Positions 42,048 through 50,670 are shown, numbered from the stretch's first letter. The stretch is DNA of 64,000 bases from Streptomyces sp. NBC_01233 (GCF_035989305.1 NZ_CP108514.1:5374501-5438500), one strand, 5' to 3'. Made by a program: numbers and translations. Notes: generated from the sequence alone by a model not told the origin.

Positions 42048-42603
42048 GTGGTGCGAGCTGCTGCCGTGCGGAAGTGGGGGCGGGGGGCGGCCGGGGCCGG
42101 GGCGGTCGTGACGCTCGCGGTGGCCGGGTGGCTGGTGTGGCTGCTGCCCGGGCCGCAGATGGCGGCGGTGTTCGGCTTCGGTCCCGTGGACGGGGTCGTC
42201 TCGATCCACAGGTGCTACGAGGCCGCCGACGCCGAGGGCTACGCGACGGGCACCGACTGCACGGGCTGGTTCACCCCCCCGGCGGTCCGGGGAGCCGGGG
42301 CGCGAGATCGTGCTGGACACGGCCGACGAGGAGTACCGGTCCGGTACCGAGGTGGAGGTCAGGACGGCGCGGGGAAAGGCCTACGAGCTGTCGGGGAGCG
42401 CCGTGTTCAACTTCAGCACCGCCACGGGCCTGCTCCTCGTGCCGTTCCTGACACTGGCGTCCTGGTTGTTCTCCTGCGCCCGCCACGGCAGGGTCGAGGA
42501 GGGCGAGCTCTACTTCCTCGCGGCCATGGCCGGACTGTTCGCCGCCATGGTGCTGGGTGCGCTGGCCGGGACGCTGGTCGGGATCGGCACGTTCATCTTC
42601 TGA
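42048..42603 (+). pseudogene. Membrane protein gene with a frameshift in a C7 run
   Basis: From GTG 42048 the frame gives a helix (VVTLAVAGWLVWLLPGP), then HRCYEAADAEGYATGTDCTGWFTPP. At a run of seven C (about 42274-42280) the coding signal moves one frame: REIVLDTADEEYRSGTEVEV, SGSAVFNFSTATGLLLVPFL, then helices LLVPFLTLASWLFSC and MAGLFAAMVLGALAGTLVG to TGA at 42603. One C fewer would restore a 184-residue two- or three-helix protein. It could be a recent mutation, slippage-controlled or a sequence error. Family not recognised. Confidence 0.6.
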
Positions 42604-42850
42604 CGCCTTCGCCGCTCTGTGCCCGCTCCAGGTCGTCGAGGATGCGTTGGAACGGCCTGCGCAGGACCACGGCGACGGGGCTGGAGTCGGCGTGGGCGTA
42701 GGCGGCGAGGGCGATGCGGGCCCTGGCCAGGGCGGGCAGGCCGCCGTGGCCGTCGCCGGCGGCCAGGGAGTCCGCGACGGCCTGTGCCGTGGCGGCGGCG
42801 AGTCCCGGCAGGTGGTCGCCGGCGCGGGTGAGGTCGGCGGCGAGGTCGTC
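42593..42850 (-). CDS. Hypothetical protein, N-terminus uncertain
   Basis: A reverse-strand frame with strong G/C third positions: DDLAADLTRAGDHLPGLAAA, VADSLAAGDGHGGLPALARA, RIALAAYAHADSSPVAVVLR and FQRILDDLERAQSGEGVRR, stop at 42593. No ATG, GTG or TTG stands at a sensible place before it; the frame runs back into the DUF397 gene. It is either a 5'-truncated gene or a re-entry product of the DUF397 gene. Helical, no recognised family. Confidence 0.4.
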   Translation of the reverse strand, partial: DDLAADLTRAGDHLPGLAAATAQAVADSLAAGDGHGGLPALARARIALAAYAHADSSPVAVVLRRPFQRILDDLERAQSGEGVRR

Positions 42851-42873
42851 CCGGCCGATCCCGCCTGCCGGAC

Positions 42874-43131
42874 CTACTCCGGCAGGCGGTTCGCGGTGAT
42901 CCCGTCCAGGAAGGCGGTCCAGCTGCCGGGGGCCACCGACAGGTGGGGGCCGGCCGTCACCTTGGAGTCGCGGACGTGGATGGTGGCGGGGCAGGCGGCG
43001 ACCTCGACGCAGTTGCCGCCCTCGCCGTCGCTGTAGCTCGACTTCCGCCAGTCGAGCGCCACTTCGACGCACTCACCGCCCTCGCCGCTGCTGTAGCTGC
43101 TCTTGAACCAGGCCAGGTCGGTGGTGTTCAT
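42874..43131 (-). CDS. DUF397 protein with duplicated N-terminal motif
   Basis: 85 residues. The DUF397 opening occurs twice: LAWFKSSYSSGEGGECVEVA and LDWRKSSYSDGEGGNCVEVA, followed by the single second half IHVRDSKVTAGPHLSVAPGSW. The first half has therefore been duplicated in tandem. It overlaps the DUF5753 regulator gene by four bases, as in the locus at 24711. Confidence 0.92.
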   Translation of the reverse strand: MNTTDLAWFKSSYSSGEGGECVEVALDWRKSSYSDGEGGNCVEVAACPATIHVRDSKVTAGPHLSVAPGSWTAFLDGITANRLPE

Positions 43132-43999
43132 CCTGCTTCTCCCAGCATCTTCTCGATCAAGGCGAAGGATTCGTCGGGCGCGAGCGCCTGTGCCCGGATG
43201 ATCCCATAGCGCTCGGCCATGACGCGTACCTGATCAGGGTCGGTGATCAGGTGGGGTTTGCCGTAGGCCTCGTGGTAGGCGATCTGCTGACGGCCCTTGG
43301 GGTGGAGCAGGGTGAACGAGCCATCCATCGCGGCATGAGCACCGCGCCTGTACGGCATCACCTGCAGTTCCACCGTGCGCAACTGGCCGATGTGCAGGAA
43401 GCGTTGCAGCTGCTCGCGGTGGACCTCCGGGCCGCCCACCGTTCGTTCCAACAGGTTCTGGTCGAGCACGAAGCTGAAGGTGGGGGAGGGCCAGCGCTCG
43501 AAGACCTGCTGGCGGTCCAGCCGGTCCCGCACCCGCTTCTCGATCGTCTCCTCGTCCAGGAGCGGGCGGCGCTGCGTGAAGACCTCACGGGCGTGGCGCT
43601 CCGTTTGCAGCAGACCCGGCACGCCCTGGTGTCCGTACGCTGGAGGGCCTGGGTGACGGCCTCCGCCTTCGCATAACTCCGGAACCAGTCCGGATGCCGT
43701 GTCCGGGCCCGCTTCAGCGCCTCCTTGACCTCCGGGATCGCCACCAGCAGGACCCCTCGCGCCTGGAGCATGCGGTCCGCTCGTTCCAGGAGGTCCGGCT
43801 GGGGGGTGCGGACGCCGCGTTCGATCGCGCCGATGAGGTCCTCGCCGACGTTCAGGCGGGTGGCGAGTTCCTTCTGGAGGAGGCCGGCCGCCTCGCGGAG
43901 GGTTTTGATCTGTTTGCCCAGGGCGCGGAACAGGTGGGCCGTGCCGTCCGCCTCCACCGGGCGTTCGGGGCGTTCTTCGCGGTCTGACAGGTCGTTCAT
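43128..43999 (-). pseudogene. HTH-DUF5753 regulator with a -1 frameshift
   Basis: From ATG 43999 the HTH reads LFRALGKQIKTLREAAGLLQ and VGEDLIGAIERGVRTP, then YAKAEAVTQAL. Near 43640 the signal moves to the next frame: AYGHQGVPGLLQTERHAREV, FSFVLDQNLLERTVGG, LRTVELQVMPYRRG and the end FALIEKMLGEAG. The join is GCCCTCCAGCGTACGG; one missing base would explain it. Either the regulator is inactive or this is a base-call error. Its DUF397 and ATPase partners are intact. Confidence 0.82.
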
Positions 44000-44117
44000 C
44001 GGCTGAACCGCCCTCATCCGTACGGGCCGTACACGAACAGGCCGACGTCCCTGCGGATCACCGTCGTAGCGCCGCCGTCACTGGAAAGCGTAAGGCGCGG
44101 TCGCCACGCTCGGTGAG

Positions 44118-44567
44118 GTGACGACCGAATTGAGTGACATGGCACTGGCCTTCCGGCAGCGGTTCAGTTCGACGTGCCGCGGGGCCCGGCTCGCCCGGCG
44201 GCTCGCGCAGGCGCAGCTGGCCTTCTGGGGCGTGCCCTACGGCTGCGCGCTCTCCGACGACGTGGGGCTCGTCGTCGGGGAGCTCGCCGCCAATGCCGTA
44301 CTGCACGGGCGGGTGCCGGGGCGGGACTTCGAGCTGCGGATGGGGTACGACGGAGGGCAGAACGTGCGCGTTGCGGTCAGTGACACCCGGGCCGACGCGA
44401 GGCCGCCGGGAGAGCCGCCGGTGGTCGATCCGTGGTCGGCGGAAGGCGGGCGGGGGCTGCTGGTGGTGCAGGCGCTGGCGCGGGAGTGGGGCGTGGCGCC
44501 GAGGGGGCCGGGGAAGACCGTGTGGGCGCACCTGACGGGCACGGGCTCGGGCACGGGTGCCCGGTGA
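44118..44567 (+). CDS. Anti-sigma-type ATP-binding protein (second AbaA-like locus)
   Basis: 149 residues from GTG 44118. GHKL signatures: N box VGLVVGELAANAVLHGRVPG, G1 VAVSDTRADA and G2 AEGGRGLLVVQALAREWGV. Paralogue of the protein at 25902 with the same divergent arrangement to HTH-DUF5753 and DUF397 genes. The C-terminus has a short Thr-Gly repeat. Confidence 0.9.
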   Translation: MTTELSDMALAFRQRFSSTCRGARLARRLAQAQLAFWGVPYGCALSDDVGLVVGELAANAVLHGRVPGRDFELRMGYDGGQNVRVAVSDTRADARPPGEPPVVDPWSAEGGRGLLVVQALAREWGVAPRGPGKTVWAHLTGTGSGTGAR

Positions 44568-44712
44568 CCCTCCACGGCGCGGCGCGGCGCGACCTACGGC
44601 GCGGGGCCGGGGGCCGTGGGGTCGGAGGCCGGGTGGGCGCGGGCTGCGGCCGGTGCCCTCCGGGCGGGCGTTCGATCGCGAAGGCCTCGGTCGTTCCCGA
44701 GACCTGTCTCAA

Positions 44713-44742
44713 GATCGTCGACGATCGCGTGGATCCTATGAT
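44713..44742 (+). promoter_or_regulatory. Palindrome and -10 element of a probable leaderless promoter
   Basis: GATCGTCGACGATC (44713-44726) is a perfect 14-bp palindrome. TATGAT (44737-44742) follows and lies six bases before the ATG at 44749, so transcription would begin at or next to the start codon. No good -35 is seen; the palindrome overlaps its expected position and may be an operator. Confidence 0.5.
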
Positions 44743-44748
44743 CTGTCC

Positions 44749-45306
44749 ATGATCCAAGGAGAGTTGGTACGGCTTCGCGCACTCCGTGCGCAGGACGCGG
44801 AGCATCACGTTCGGTGGCGCAACGATCCGGAGGTGGTCCACTGGGCCACCGGCGGCGACCCGTGCTTCGGCCCGGTCACGGCGGAGGCCGTCGAGCTCGG
44901 GTTCGAGACGTTGCTGCGGTTGAGCCCGAGGGAGTCGGCCGTCTTCACGGTCGAGGATCTTGCGGACGGCACGGTGATCGGCATGGTGGACTACCGCGAC
45001 CTGGATCCCTTCGCCGGGCTGGCCACGGTCGGGGTCACCATCGGCGAGCGGGACCGCTGGGGCCGTGGCCATGGCTCCGATGCGCTGCGACTCCTGGTGG
45101 GGCATCTGTTCGGGGCCTTCGGGCTGCACCGGATCGAGCTCGACACCTGGAGCGGCAACGAGCGGGCCGTCCGCGCCTTCACCAAGGCGGGCTTCCGCGC
45201 GGAGGGCCGGCGCCGGTCCGCCCTGCTGGTGGCGGGCAAGCGCTACGACACGGTGCTGTTCGGGATGCTGCGTGAGGAATGGCCGGACGCCGCGGGCCCG
45301 GCCTGA
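44749..45306 (+). CDS. GNAT acetyltransferase, RimJ/RimL type
   Basis: 185 residues. MIQGELVRLRALRAQDAEHH at the start and IGMVDYRDLDPFAGLATVGV, ERDRWGRGHGSDALRLLVGH (acetyl-CoA motif WGRGHGSDAL) and VRAFTKAGFRAEGRRR are typical of the RimJ/RimL branch, which acetylates protein N-termini or small molecules. No ribosome site precedes the ATG; a TATGAT six bases upstream points to a leaderless mRNA. Confidence 0.9.
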   Translation: MIQGELVRLRALRAQDAEHHVRWRNDPEVVHWATGGDPCFGPVTAEAVELGFETLLRLSPRESAVFTVEDLADGTVIGMVDYRDLDPFAGLATVGVTIGERDRWGRGHGSDALRLLVGHLFGAFGLHRIELDTWSGNERAVRAFTKAGFRAEGRRRSALLVAGKRYDTVLFGMLREEWPDAAGPA

Positions 45307-45620
45307 CCGGCAGGGGCCCGCCAGGGGGCAAGGGCGTCCTTGAGCAGGCGTCAGTTCGGGCTTGCCGGCGCTGCTGACGGCGGCGACGGCTCGTGCGTGC
45401 CGCCCCCACGCGCTCGCGGCAGTGGCGCGGGTCACGCAGTCACCTGCCGTGGGTGGCTGAATACGGATGACAGTGGCTGGCTCGCGGGGGATGATGATCG
45501 ACGTCTGTTCGAGTTCGCGTGCGCCCGACTGACGCTGGGGGAACAGAACGTCTACCAGTCGTGCGGCGCCGCGACCGGCGTGACTCCCACGTCACTTCTG
45601 GCTTGAAGGAAACCCTTCTG
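45307..45620. other. 314-bp intergenic region
   Basis: No credible gene on either strand. A short dyad GTGAC-TCCCAC-GTCAC (45580-45595) lies 25 bp before the start of the next gene and may be an operator. No clear promoter hexamers or terminator were recognised. Confidence 0.5.
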
Positions 45621-48353
45621 GTGCGTTCCACTCGTGCGACGGTCCTGCTGACCGCAGGTCTCGTCACTCTTCTCGGCGTTCCGTCCGCCGCGGCCGCCGA
45701 GGCCCCGCCCTCGCTCTATGTGAACAACTACGCAGGCTCCTCCTGCGCGGACGGCGGCCCCGGCTCGCAAGCCGTGCCCTTCTGCACCATCTCGGCGGCG
45801 GCCAAGGTCGTGGCGCCGGGCCAGACCGTGCGGATCAAGACGGGCAAGACGTATGCCGAGGCCGTCACCATCGACCGCTCCGGCGCACCGGGCAAGCCGA
45901 TCAGCTTCGTGGCCGACGGGCCGGTGGGCAATCCGGTGAGCCTGGGCACGGAGGCGCTCACCATCAGCGGTGCCTCGCACGTGATGGTCCGCGATCTGAA
46001 CGCCAACGGCGGCATCAGGGTCAACCGGTCCTCCGATGTCGAGCTGGAGCGGATCAGAACGATCGGCTCGACGACCGGGGCGTCCTTGGTGGTCGGCGAA
46101 GCGAGCACGGACGTGCGCGTCAGCCGGGCGGTGCTGTACGGCGTCCGGATCGAGGGCGGCGCCCAGCGCACCGTACTCAGCCGCAACGAGATCCACGGCT
46201 ACAAGCAGGAGCCGCTCGCCGTGGTGGACGCCCCCGGCACCGTCATCACGAACAACACGTTCTCACTCGGCTGCGGCACGGCCGTTTCACTCAGCGGCGG
46301 TTCGTCCGGCTCCGCCGTGTTCAACAACGCGATCAACGCCAAGTACCTGTCCGGTCCGTGCGACACGGTTCCGGGGCGCGGCGGTATCGCGGTGTCGCAG
46401 AGCGCGGCGGCCGGCACCCGCTCCGACTGCAACCTGATCGCCGGCGATTTCCAGGCCGGACAGGTCTACAAGTGGGGCGGCGCCGCCTACCAGGACCAGG
46501 CGGCGTTCCACGCGGCGACGGGCCAGGGCGGTCAGGACATCGTGGTCCCGTCGTCCGAGGAGATCGGCACGAAGGCCGTCGACTCCGCGGACGCGACGGC
46601 ACCCGGCGTGCTGCTCACCGACTCCCGGGGGTATCCGGTCGCGGACGACCCGCGGGTGCCCAACACCGGCAAGGACGGCGGGTACCTCGACCGCGGCGCG
46701 CGCGAGGGCCAGGACTGGCTGGAGAGCGTCAAACTGGAGCTCGACCAGCCCTGGGCGCCGGCCGGCACCGTCGTGAAGGCGACGGCCACCGCGGTCAGCG
46801 CGTGGTCCGGTCCGCTCACCTACCACTTCGCGTTCGGTGACGGGTCCGCCCCGGTCGTCACCAAGGAGCGCACCGCCACGCACGTCTACAGCGCGCCGTG
46901 CGAGTGCACGGCCACGGTGACCGCGTACAACGACGCCAACCTGCAGGCCGGCGCCGGGTACAAGGCCAAGGTGACCGCGCCCGGTCCGCTGACGGCCGGC
47001 TTCACCTCCAAGCCGTTCCTGCCGAGCGCCGAGGACCCGAGGGCGTACGTCGCCCCGCTGACGGTGGAGGTCGACCCGAGCACCTCCGCCGCACCGTGGC
47101 CCGTCCAGCAGGTGGACGTGGACTTCGGTGACGGCGCCAAGGAGCGGGTGTCCGCCCTGGAGCCCGTCCGGCACGCCTACGCGCAGCCCGGCGAGTACAA
47201 GGTGACCGTGAGCCTCAAGGACGCCAAGGGCGCCACCTCCACGGTCGGCCGGACCGTGCAGGTCGCGTACGCCGCGTCGGGCTACGTGCCCGTGGCCCCG
47301 TTCCGCGCCCTGGACACCCGTAGCGCCAACACCCCGGTGCAGGCCGGCACCGCCATCCCCGTGAGCCTGCCGATCGTCTACTACAGCTCGGGCCCCCACC
47401 ACACGGCCGGGGCGACCGCGGTCGTCCTGAACGTGACCGTGACCGGCGCCACCCAGGACACCCACCTGAATGTCTGGCCCTCGGGCCAGCCGCGCCCGTC
47501 GACCTCGAACGTGAACGTCCGTGCGGGCGGCACCTCGTCCAACACCGTCACCGTGCCCGTCGGCGCCGACGGCAAGGTCCTCGCCCAGCTCAACGCCGGC
47601 CAGGGGCACGTCGTCGTCGACTTCGTCGGCTACTACCAGCCCAACACCGGGCAGAGGTTCTACCCGGTCACCCCGACCCGTCTCGCCGACACCCGCACCG
47701 CGGGCGGCGCGCTGGGCACCGGCCAGACCCGGACCGTCAAGGTGGCGGGTGTGAGGAGCATTCCGCCGGACGCCGCCGCCGTCGCGCTCAACCTGACCAG
47801 CACCGGCGCCACGACCGACACGCACGTGATCGCCTACCCGGACCCGGCGAAGCGCCCCACCACCTCGAACCTGAACCCGGAACCGGGCAAGGACAAGTCC
47901 AACCAGGTCATCGTCCCGGTCGGCCCGGACGGCACCATCACCCTCTACAACAATGCCGGCTCCACCGACCTCGTCCTCGACGTGGTCGGCTACTACCACC
48001 AATGGGGCGGCGGGGCGCTCTTCACCCCGGTCGTTCCCAAGCGGCTCGCCGACACCCGCACCACCGCCAAGCTCGCCCCCGGCGAGACCAGCACCGTCGC
48101 CGGCCTGCCGGCCCATGCCGTCGGCGCGGCCCTGAACGTCACCGCGACCGAGACCACCGGCGCCGGCTTCCTCACCGTCCACGGGTACGGGACCGCCCGC
48201 ACGGACGCCAGCAGCCTCAACACCCGTCCCGGCGAGACCGTCCCCAACCACGTCATCACCCCCGTCGGGGACGGCAAGGTCAGCATCTGGAACAGCTGGG
48301 GCGGCAGCAACCACGTGATCACCGACCTGTTCGGCTACTTCACCCAGGGCTAG
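45621..48353 (+). CDS. Large secreted beta-helix / PKD / DTR-repeat protein
   Basis: 910 residues from GTG 45621 with GAAGGA upstream and a signal peptide (ATVLLTAGLVTLLGVPSAAAAEA). About 35-370 is a right-handed parallel beta-helix (repeated VMVRDLNANG, LERIRTIGS, TVLSRNEIHG, VITNNTFSLG). About 375-555 holds two PKD-like domains (YHFAFGDGSAPV; VDFGDGAKERV). The last 360 residues contain three copies of a roughly 120-residue module opening with F-PV-P-RLADTR and closing with VLDVVGYY or a variant. Extracellular carbohydrate binding or matrix role is inferred; no catalytic residues recognised. Confidence 0.85.
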   Translation: MRSTRATVLLTAGLVTLLGVPSAAAAEAPPSLYVNNYAGSSCADGGPGSQAVPFCTISAAAKVVAPGQTVRIKTGKTYAEAVTIDRSGAPGKPISFVADGPVGNPVSLGTEALTISGASHVMVRDLNANGGIRVNRSSDVELERIRTIGSTTGASLVVGEASTDVRVSRAVLYGVRIEGGAQRTVLSRNEIHGYKQEPLAVVDAPGTVITNNTFSLGCGTAVSLSGGSSGSAVFNNAINAKYLSGPCDTVPGRGGIAVSQSAAAGTRSDCNLIAGDFQAGQVYKWGGAAYQDQAAFHAATGQGGQDIVVPSSEEIGTKAVDSADATAPGVLLTDSRGYPVADDPRVPNTGKDGGYLDRGAREGQDWLESVKLELDQPWAPAGTVVKATATAVSAWSGPLTYHFAFGDGSAPVVTKERTATHVYSAPCECTATVTAYNDANLQAGAGYKAKVTAPGPLTAGFTSKPFLPSAEDPRAYVAPLTVEVDPSTSAAPWPVQQVDVDFGDGAKERVSALEPVRHAYAQPGEYKVTVSLKDAKGATSTVGRTVQVAYAASGYVPVAPFRALDTRSANTPVQAGTAIPVSLPIVYYSSGPHHTAGATAVVLNVTVTGATQDTHLNVWPSGQPRPSTSNVNVRAGGTSSNTVTVPVGADGKVLAQLNAGQGHVVVDFVGYYQPNTGQRFYPVTPTRLADTRTAGGALGTGQTRTVKVAGVRSIPPDAAAVALNLTSTGATTDTHVIAYPDPAKRPTTSNLNPEPGKDKSNQVIVPVGPDGTITLYNNAGSTDLVLDVVGYYHQWGGGALFTPVVPKRLADTRTTAKLAPGETSTVAGLPAHAVGAALNVTATETTGAGFLTVHGYGTARTDASSLNTRPGETVPNHVITPVGDGKVSIWNSWGGSNHVITDLFGYFTQG

Positions 48354-48662
48354 CCGGCCCGGGAACACCCGTAACCCCCGTAACACCCGCAGCACACCGG
48401 AGCCCCGGCCCCCGCCCACCGCGGAGGCCGGGGCTCCGGCCGTTCGGCGCTCCGATCCGAAACCGGTGCCCATCGGGGCAATACGGGCGAGGAGTTGGGT
48501 TCTCTGTGCGTTCGGTCATGAGACCGTGGTGAAGCCGAGACGAATGGTGTGTCACATCTGCCGGGCGGACGGCGAGTCGGGTGCGAATACCTGATAGACA
48601 GTGGATATTCACGGCTAGACCGGCCGTACACCTTTGACGGCTCCTGGGGGGATCGCCGCACT
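48354..48662. other. 309-bp intergenic region with terminator hairpin
   Basis: Holds a hairpin (see 48397-48439), two CCCGTAAC repeats just before it, and the presumed promoter of the transglycosylase gene in the AT-richer stretch 48480-48620. No gene is visible. Confidence 0.6.
48397..48439 (+). terminator. Hairpin terminator with 14-bp perfect stem
   Basis: CCGGAGCCCCGGCC (48397-48410) and GGCCGGGGCTCCGG (48426-48439) are exact complements over a 15-base loop, 44 bp after the secreted-repeat protein stop. No T-run, as is usual in Streptomyces. Confidence 0.8.
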
Positions 48663-50324
48663 GTGAAGCCGCTTCACCGTCACCTCGTCAACACCTCGCG
48701 CAAGGTCCTGTGCACGGCCGCCCTCGCGGCCAGCCTGACCACCGCCGCGGTCGTGACCAATCCGTCGACCGCCGACGCGGGCGAGTCCGAGCCGACTCCG
48801 GACAGCCCGCAGGCCACCGACCGCGGTGACGCCCGGCTGGACCTGCCCGACATCGTCGCGGACCCGCCGCCCGCCGGCGCGGGTACGCAGGAGGGGGCCA
48901 GCGGGATACCCGCCACCGCCCTCGACGCCTATCACCGCGCCGAGCTCTCGGTGGCGGCCGCGCTCCCCGGCTGCAAGCTGCCCTGGCAGCTGCTCGCGGG
49001 CATCGGCCGGGTCGAGTCCGTCCACGCCTCCGGCTACGGGCTCAAGGCCGACGGCTACACCGAGAAGCCGATCCGCGGCCCCCGCCTCGACGGCAACGGC
49101 TTCGCCGAGATCCGGGACACCGACAAGGGCGAGTTCGACGCGGACGCGGTGTACGACCGCGCCGTCGGCCCGATGCAGTTCATCCCGTCCACCTGGGCCA
49201 CCTGGGGCGCCGACGGCAACGGCGACGCCAAGCGCGACCCGAACAACATCTACGACGCGGCGCTGGGCGCGGGGCTCTACCTGTGCGCGGGCGACCGGGA
49301 CCTGTCGGACCAGGCCAAGCTCGACGCGGCGATCCTCAGCTACAACAACTCCCGCGAGTACGTGAACACCGTGCTCGGCTACATGCGGCAGTACCAGAAC
49401 GGCGGCGCCGCCGAGGTCCCGAACCCGCCGGCCGGGAGCTACCCGCCCCAGCAGCCGGGCACCACGCTGCCCACCCCGCGGCAGACCCCGGTCACGCCGA
49501 CCCCGAAGCCCAAGCCGACGCCGACCCCGACGCCGACCCCCACCCCGACGCCCACGCCGACCCCGACCCCGACTCCCACTCCGGAGAAGCCGGCCCCGCA
49601 CCTGCAGGATCTGACGCTGCTCGACGGGCCCGGGCTGACGGCCGAGGCCGGCGCGGCCTTCACCGTGATCCCGAAGGTCAAGCTGGTCCTGAGCGACGGC
49701 AAGCCCGCCGCCGACCGCGAGGTGATCTTCGCGGTCGAGGAGGACACCACCGGCGGCACGCTCTTCGGGGCGGAGAAGTCCCTGGTGATCAAGACGGGCG
49801 CCGACGGCATCGCCGCCGCGCCCGGTCTGAAGGCGGGCACAAAGGCGGGCACCTTCACGCTGCGCGCCTCCGCCTACGACACCACGACCAGGCTCACGGT
49901 GAACGTCGAGGGCCGCGTCACGGTGACGGTCGCCGACAAGCTGGCCCGCCCGGAGGGCTCGAAGCCCCTGGAGGCGGTCGCCGGTACGAGCCTCACGGGC
50001 GTGCAGGTCCTCGCCACGGCCGCCGGCAAGGCCGTCGCCGGTACGGAGGCCGTCGCCGACCTGGTCGTGAAGGACGCGGACGGCAAGTGGGTCCCGGTGG
50101 ACCCGGCGACCGCGAAGGGTCCGTACTTCAAGGACGAGGACGGCAAGAAGGTCTTCGGCCGGGTGCTGCCCAAGACGGGCGCCGACGGCAAGATCGTCCT
50201 GCCGGACCTGTTCACCACGGACGTGCCCCCGGGCACGTACTCCCTGCGTCTGACCACCAAGGAGAACGTGACCCTGATCCTGGACATCAAGATCACGGCC
50301 CCCGCCCAGCAGCCCCCGGCCTAA
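48663..50324 (+). CDS. Secreted lytic transglycosylase with Thr-Pro linker and Ig-like tail
   Basis: 553 residues from GTG 48663. A signal peptide (KVLCTAALAASLTTAAVVTN) is followed by an SLT/lysozyme-like domain at about 85-265: LPWQLLAGIGRVESVHASGY with catalytic Glu (RVES), AVGPMQFIPSTWATWGADGNG and ILSYNNSREYVNTVLGYM. A (TP)n linker (about 275-310) leads to two Ig-like regions (VIPKVKLVLSDGKPAADREV; LTGVQVLATAAGKAVAG). It cuts peptidoglycan outside the cell. Similar to proteins that act with resuscitation factors, but no Rpf domain is seen. The stop codon lies in the first unit of a tandem repeat. Confidence 0.9.
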   Translation: MKPLHRHLVNTSRKVLCTAALAASLTTAAVVTNPSTADAGESEPTPDSPQATDRGDARLDLPDIVADPPPAGAGTQEGASGIPATALDAYHRAELSVAAALPGCKLPWQLLAGIGRVESVHASGYGLKADGYTEKPIRGPRLDGNGFAEIRDTDKGEFDADAVYDRAVGPMQFIPSTWATWGADGNGDAKRDPNNIYDAALGAGLYLCAGDRDLSDQAKLDAAILSYNNSREYVNTVLGYMRQYQNGGAAEVPNPPAGSYPPQQPGTTLPTPRQTPVTPTPKPKPTPTPTPTPTPTPTPTPTPTPTPEKPAPHLQDLTLLDGPGLTAEAGAAFTVIPKVKLVLSDGKPAADREVIFAVEEDTTGGTLFGAEKSLVIKTGADGIAAAPGLKAGTKAGTFTLRASAYDTTTRLTVNVEGRVTVTVADKLARPEGSKPLEAVAGTSLTGVQVLATAAGKAVAGTEAVADLVVKDADGKWVPVDPATAKGPYFKDEDGKKVFGRVLPKTGADGKIVLPDLFTTDVPPGTYSLRLTTKENVTLILDIKITAPAQQPPA

Positions 50325-50399
50325 CCCGGCCCCCCCCGGCCTAACCCGGCCCCCCCCGGCCTAACCCGGCCTAACCCGGCCCCCCCGGCCTAACCCGGC
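50321..50399 (+). repeat. C-rich tandem repeat overlapping a stop codon
   Basis: CTAACCCGGC starts at 50321, 50341, 50361, 50371 and 50390, joined by runs of six to eight C. The first copy supplies the TAA stop of the transglycosylase, so the stop has been copied with each unit. Likely a slippage array; length may vary between strains. Confidence 0.85.
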
Positions 50400-50503
50400 C
50401 CTCCGGCCGGCACCGGCGAACCGTCTCCGGCCGGCCGGCCGAGGCGGATCGGTACCGGCCCGCCCGGTCCGCCCCCGGCGGGCCCGCGGCCGGGCCCCGG
50501 CTC

Positions 50504-50556
50504 GTACGGCAGTGGCCCTCGGCACCGTCCCACGGTGCCGAGGGCCACTGCCGTAC
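50504..50556. terminator. 25-bp perfect inverted repeat with 3-base loop
   Basis: 50504-50528 and 50532-50556 are exact reverse complements around CCC. It lies between convergent genes, so it can end transcription from both sides. It is unusually long and perfect for a plain terminator. Confidence 0.8.
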
Positions 50557-50584
50557 CCCGCCCCCACCCCGGGAGGGAAAAGGC

Positions 50585-50627
50585 AGGAGCCCTGCCGCTC
50601 TGCTCGCGCAGAGGTGACAGGGCTCCT
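50585..50627 (-). terminator. Terminator of the cold-shock gene
   Basis: AGGAGCCCTG (50585-50594) pairs with CAGGGCTCCT (50618-50627), and inside it CTCTGC (50598-50603) pairs with GCAGAG (50608-50613). On the minus strand it is followed by CCTGCCTTTTCC, with a short T-run. Confidence 0.8.
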
Positions 50628-50670
50628 TGGGTACTGCTTTTCCAACCCGCGATGAGGTTGGCCCAGGCGA

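Larger units (their letters stand above)
50325..50670. other. 346-bp intergenic region of repeats and hairpins
   Basis: Convergent region between the transglycosylase and the cold-shock gene. It holds the C-rich array (to 50399), a GC-only stretch, a 25-bp perfect hairpin (50504-50556) and the cold-shock terminator (50585-50627). No gene. Confidence 0.75.

Noticed and set aside
46287..48473. A 728-codon minus-strand frame over the secreted repeat protein
   Set aside because: Antisense shadow; repeats in it only reflect the sense repeats.
49492..49580. Short-period repeat resembling a CRISPR or minisatellite
   Set aside because: It encodes a Thr-Pro linker in frame; no spacers or cas genes.
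50321..50399. C-rich array considered as a CRISPR
   Set aside because: Units are 10-20 bp with no unique spacers.
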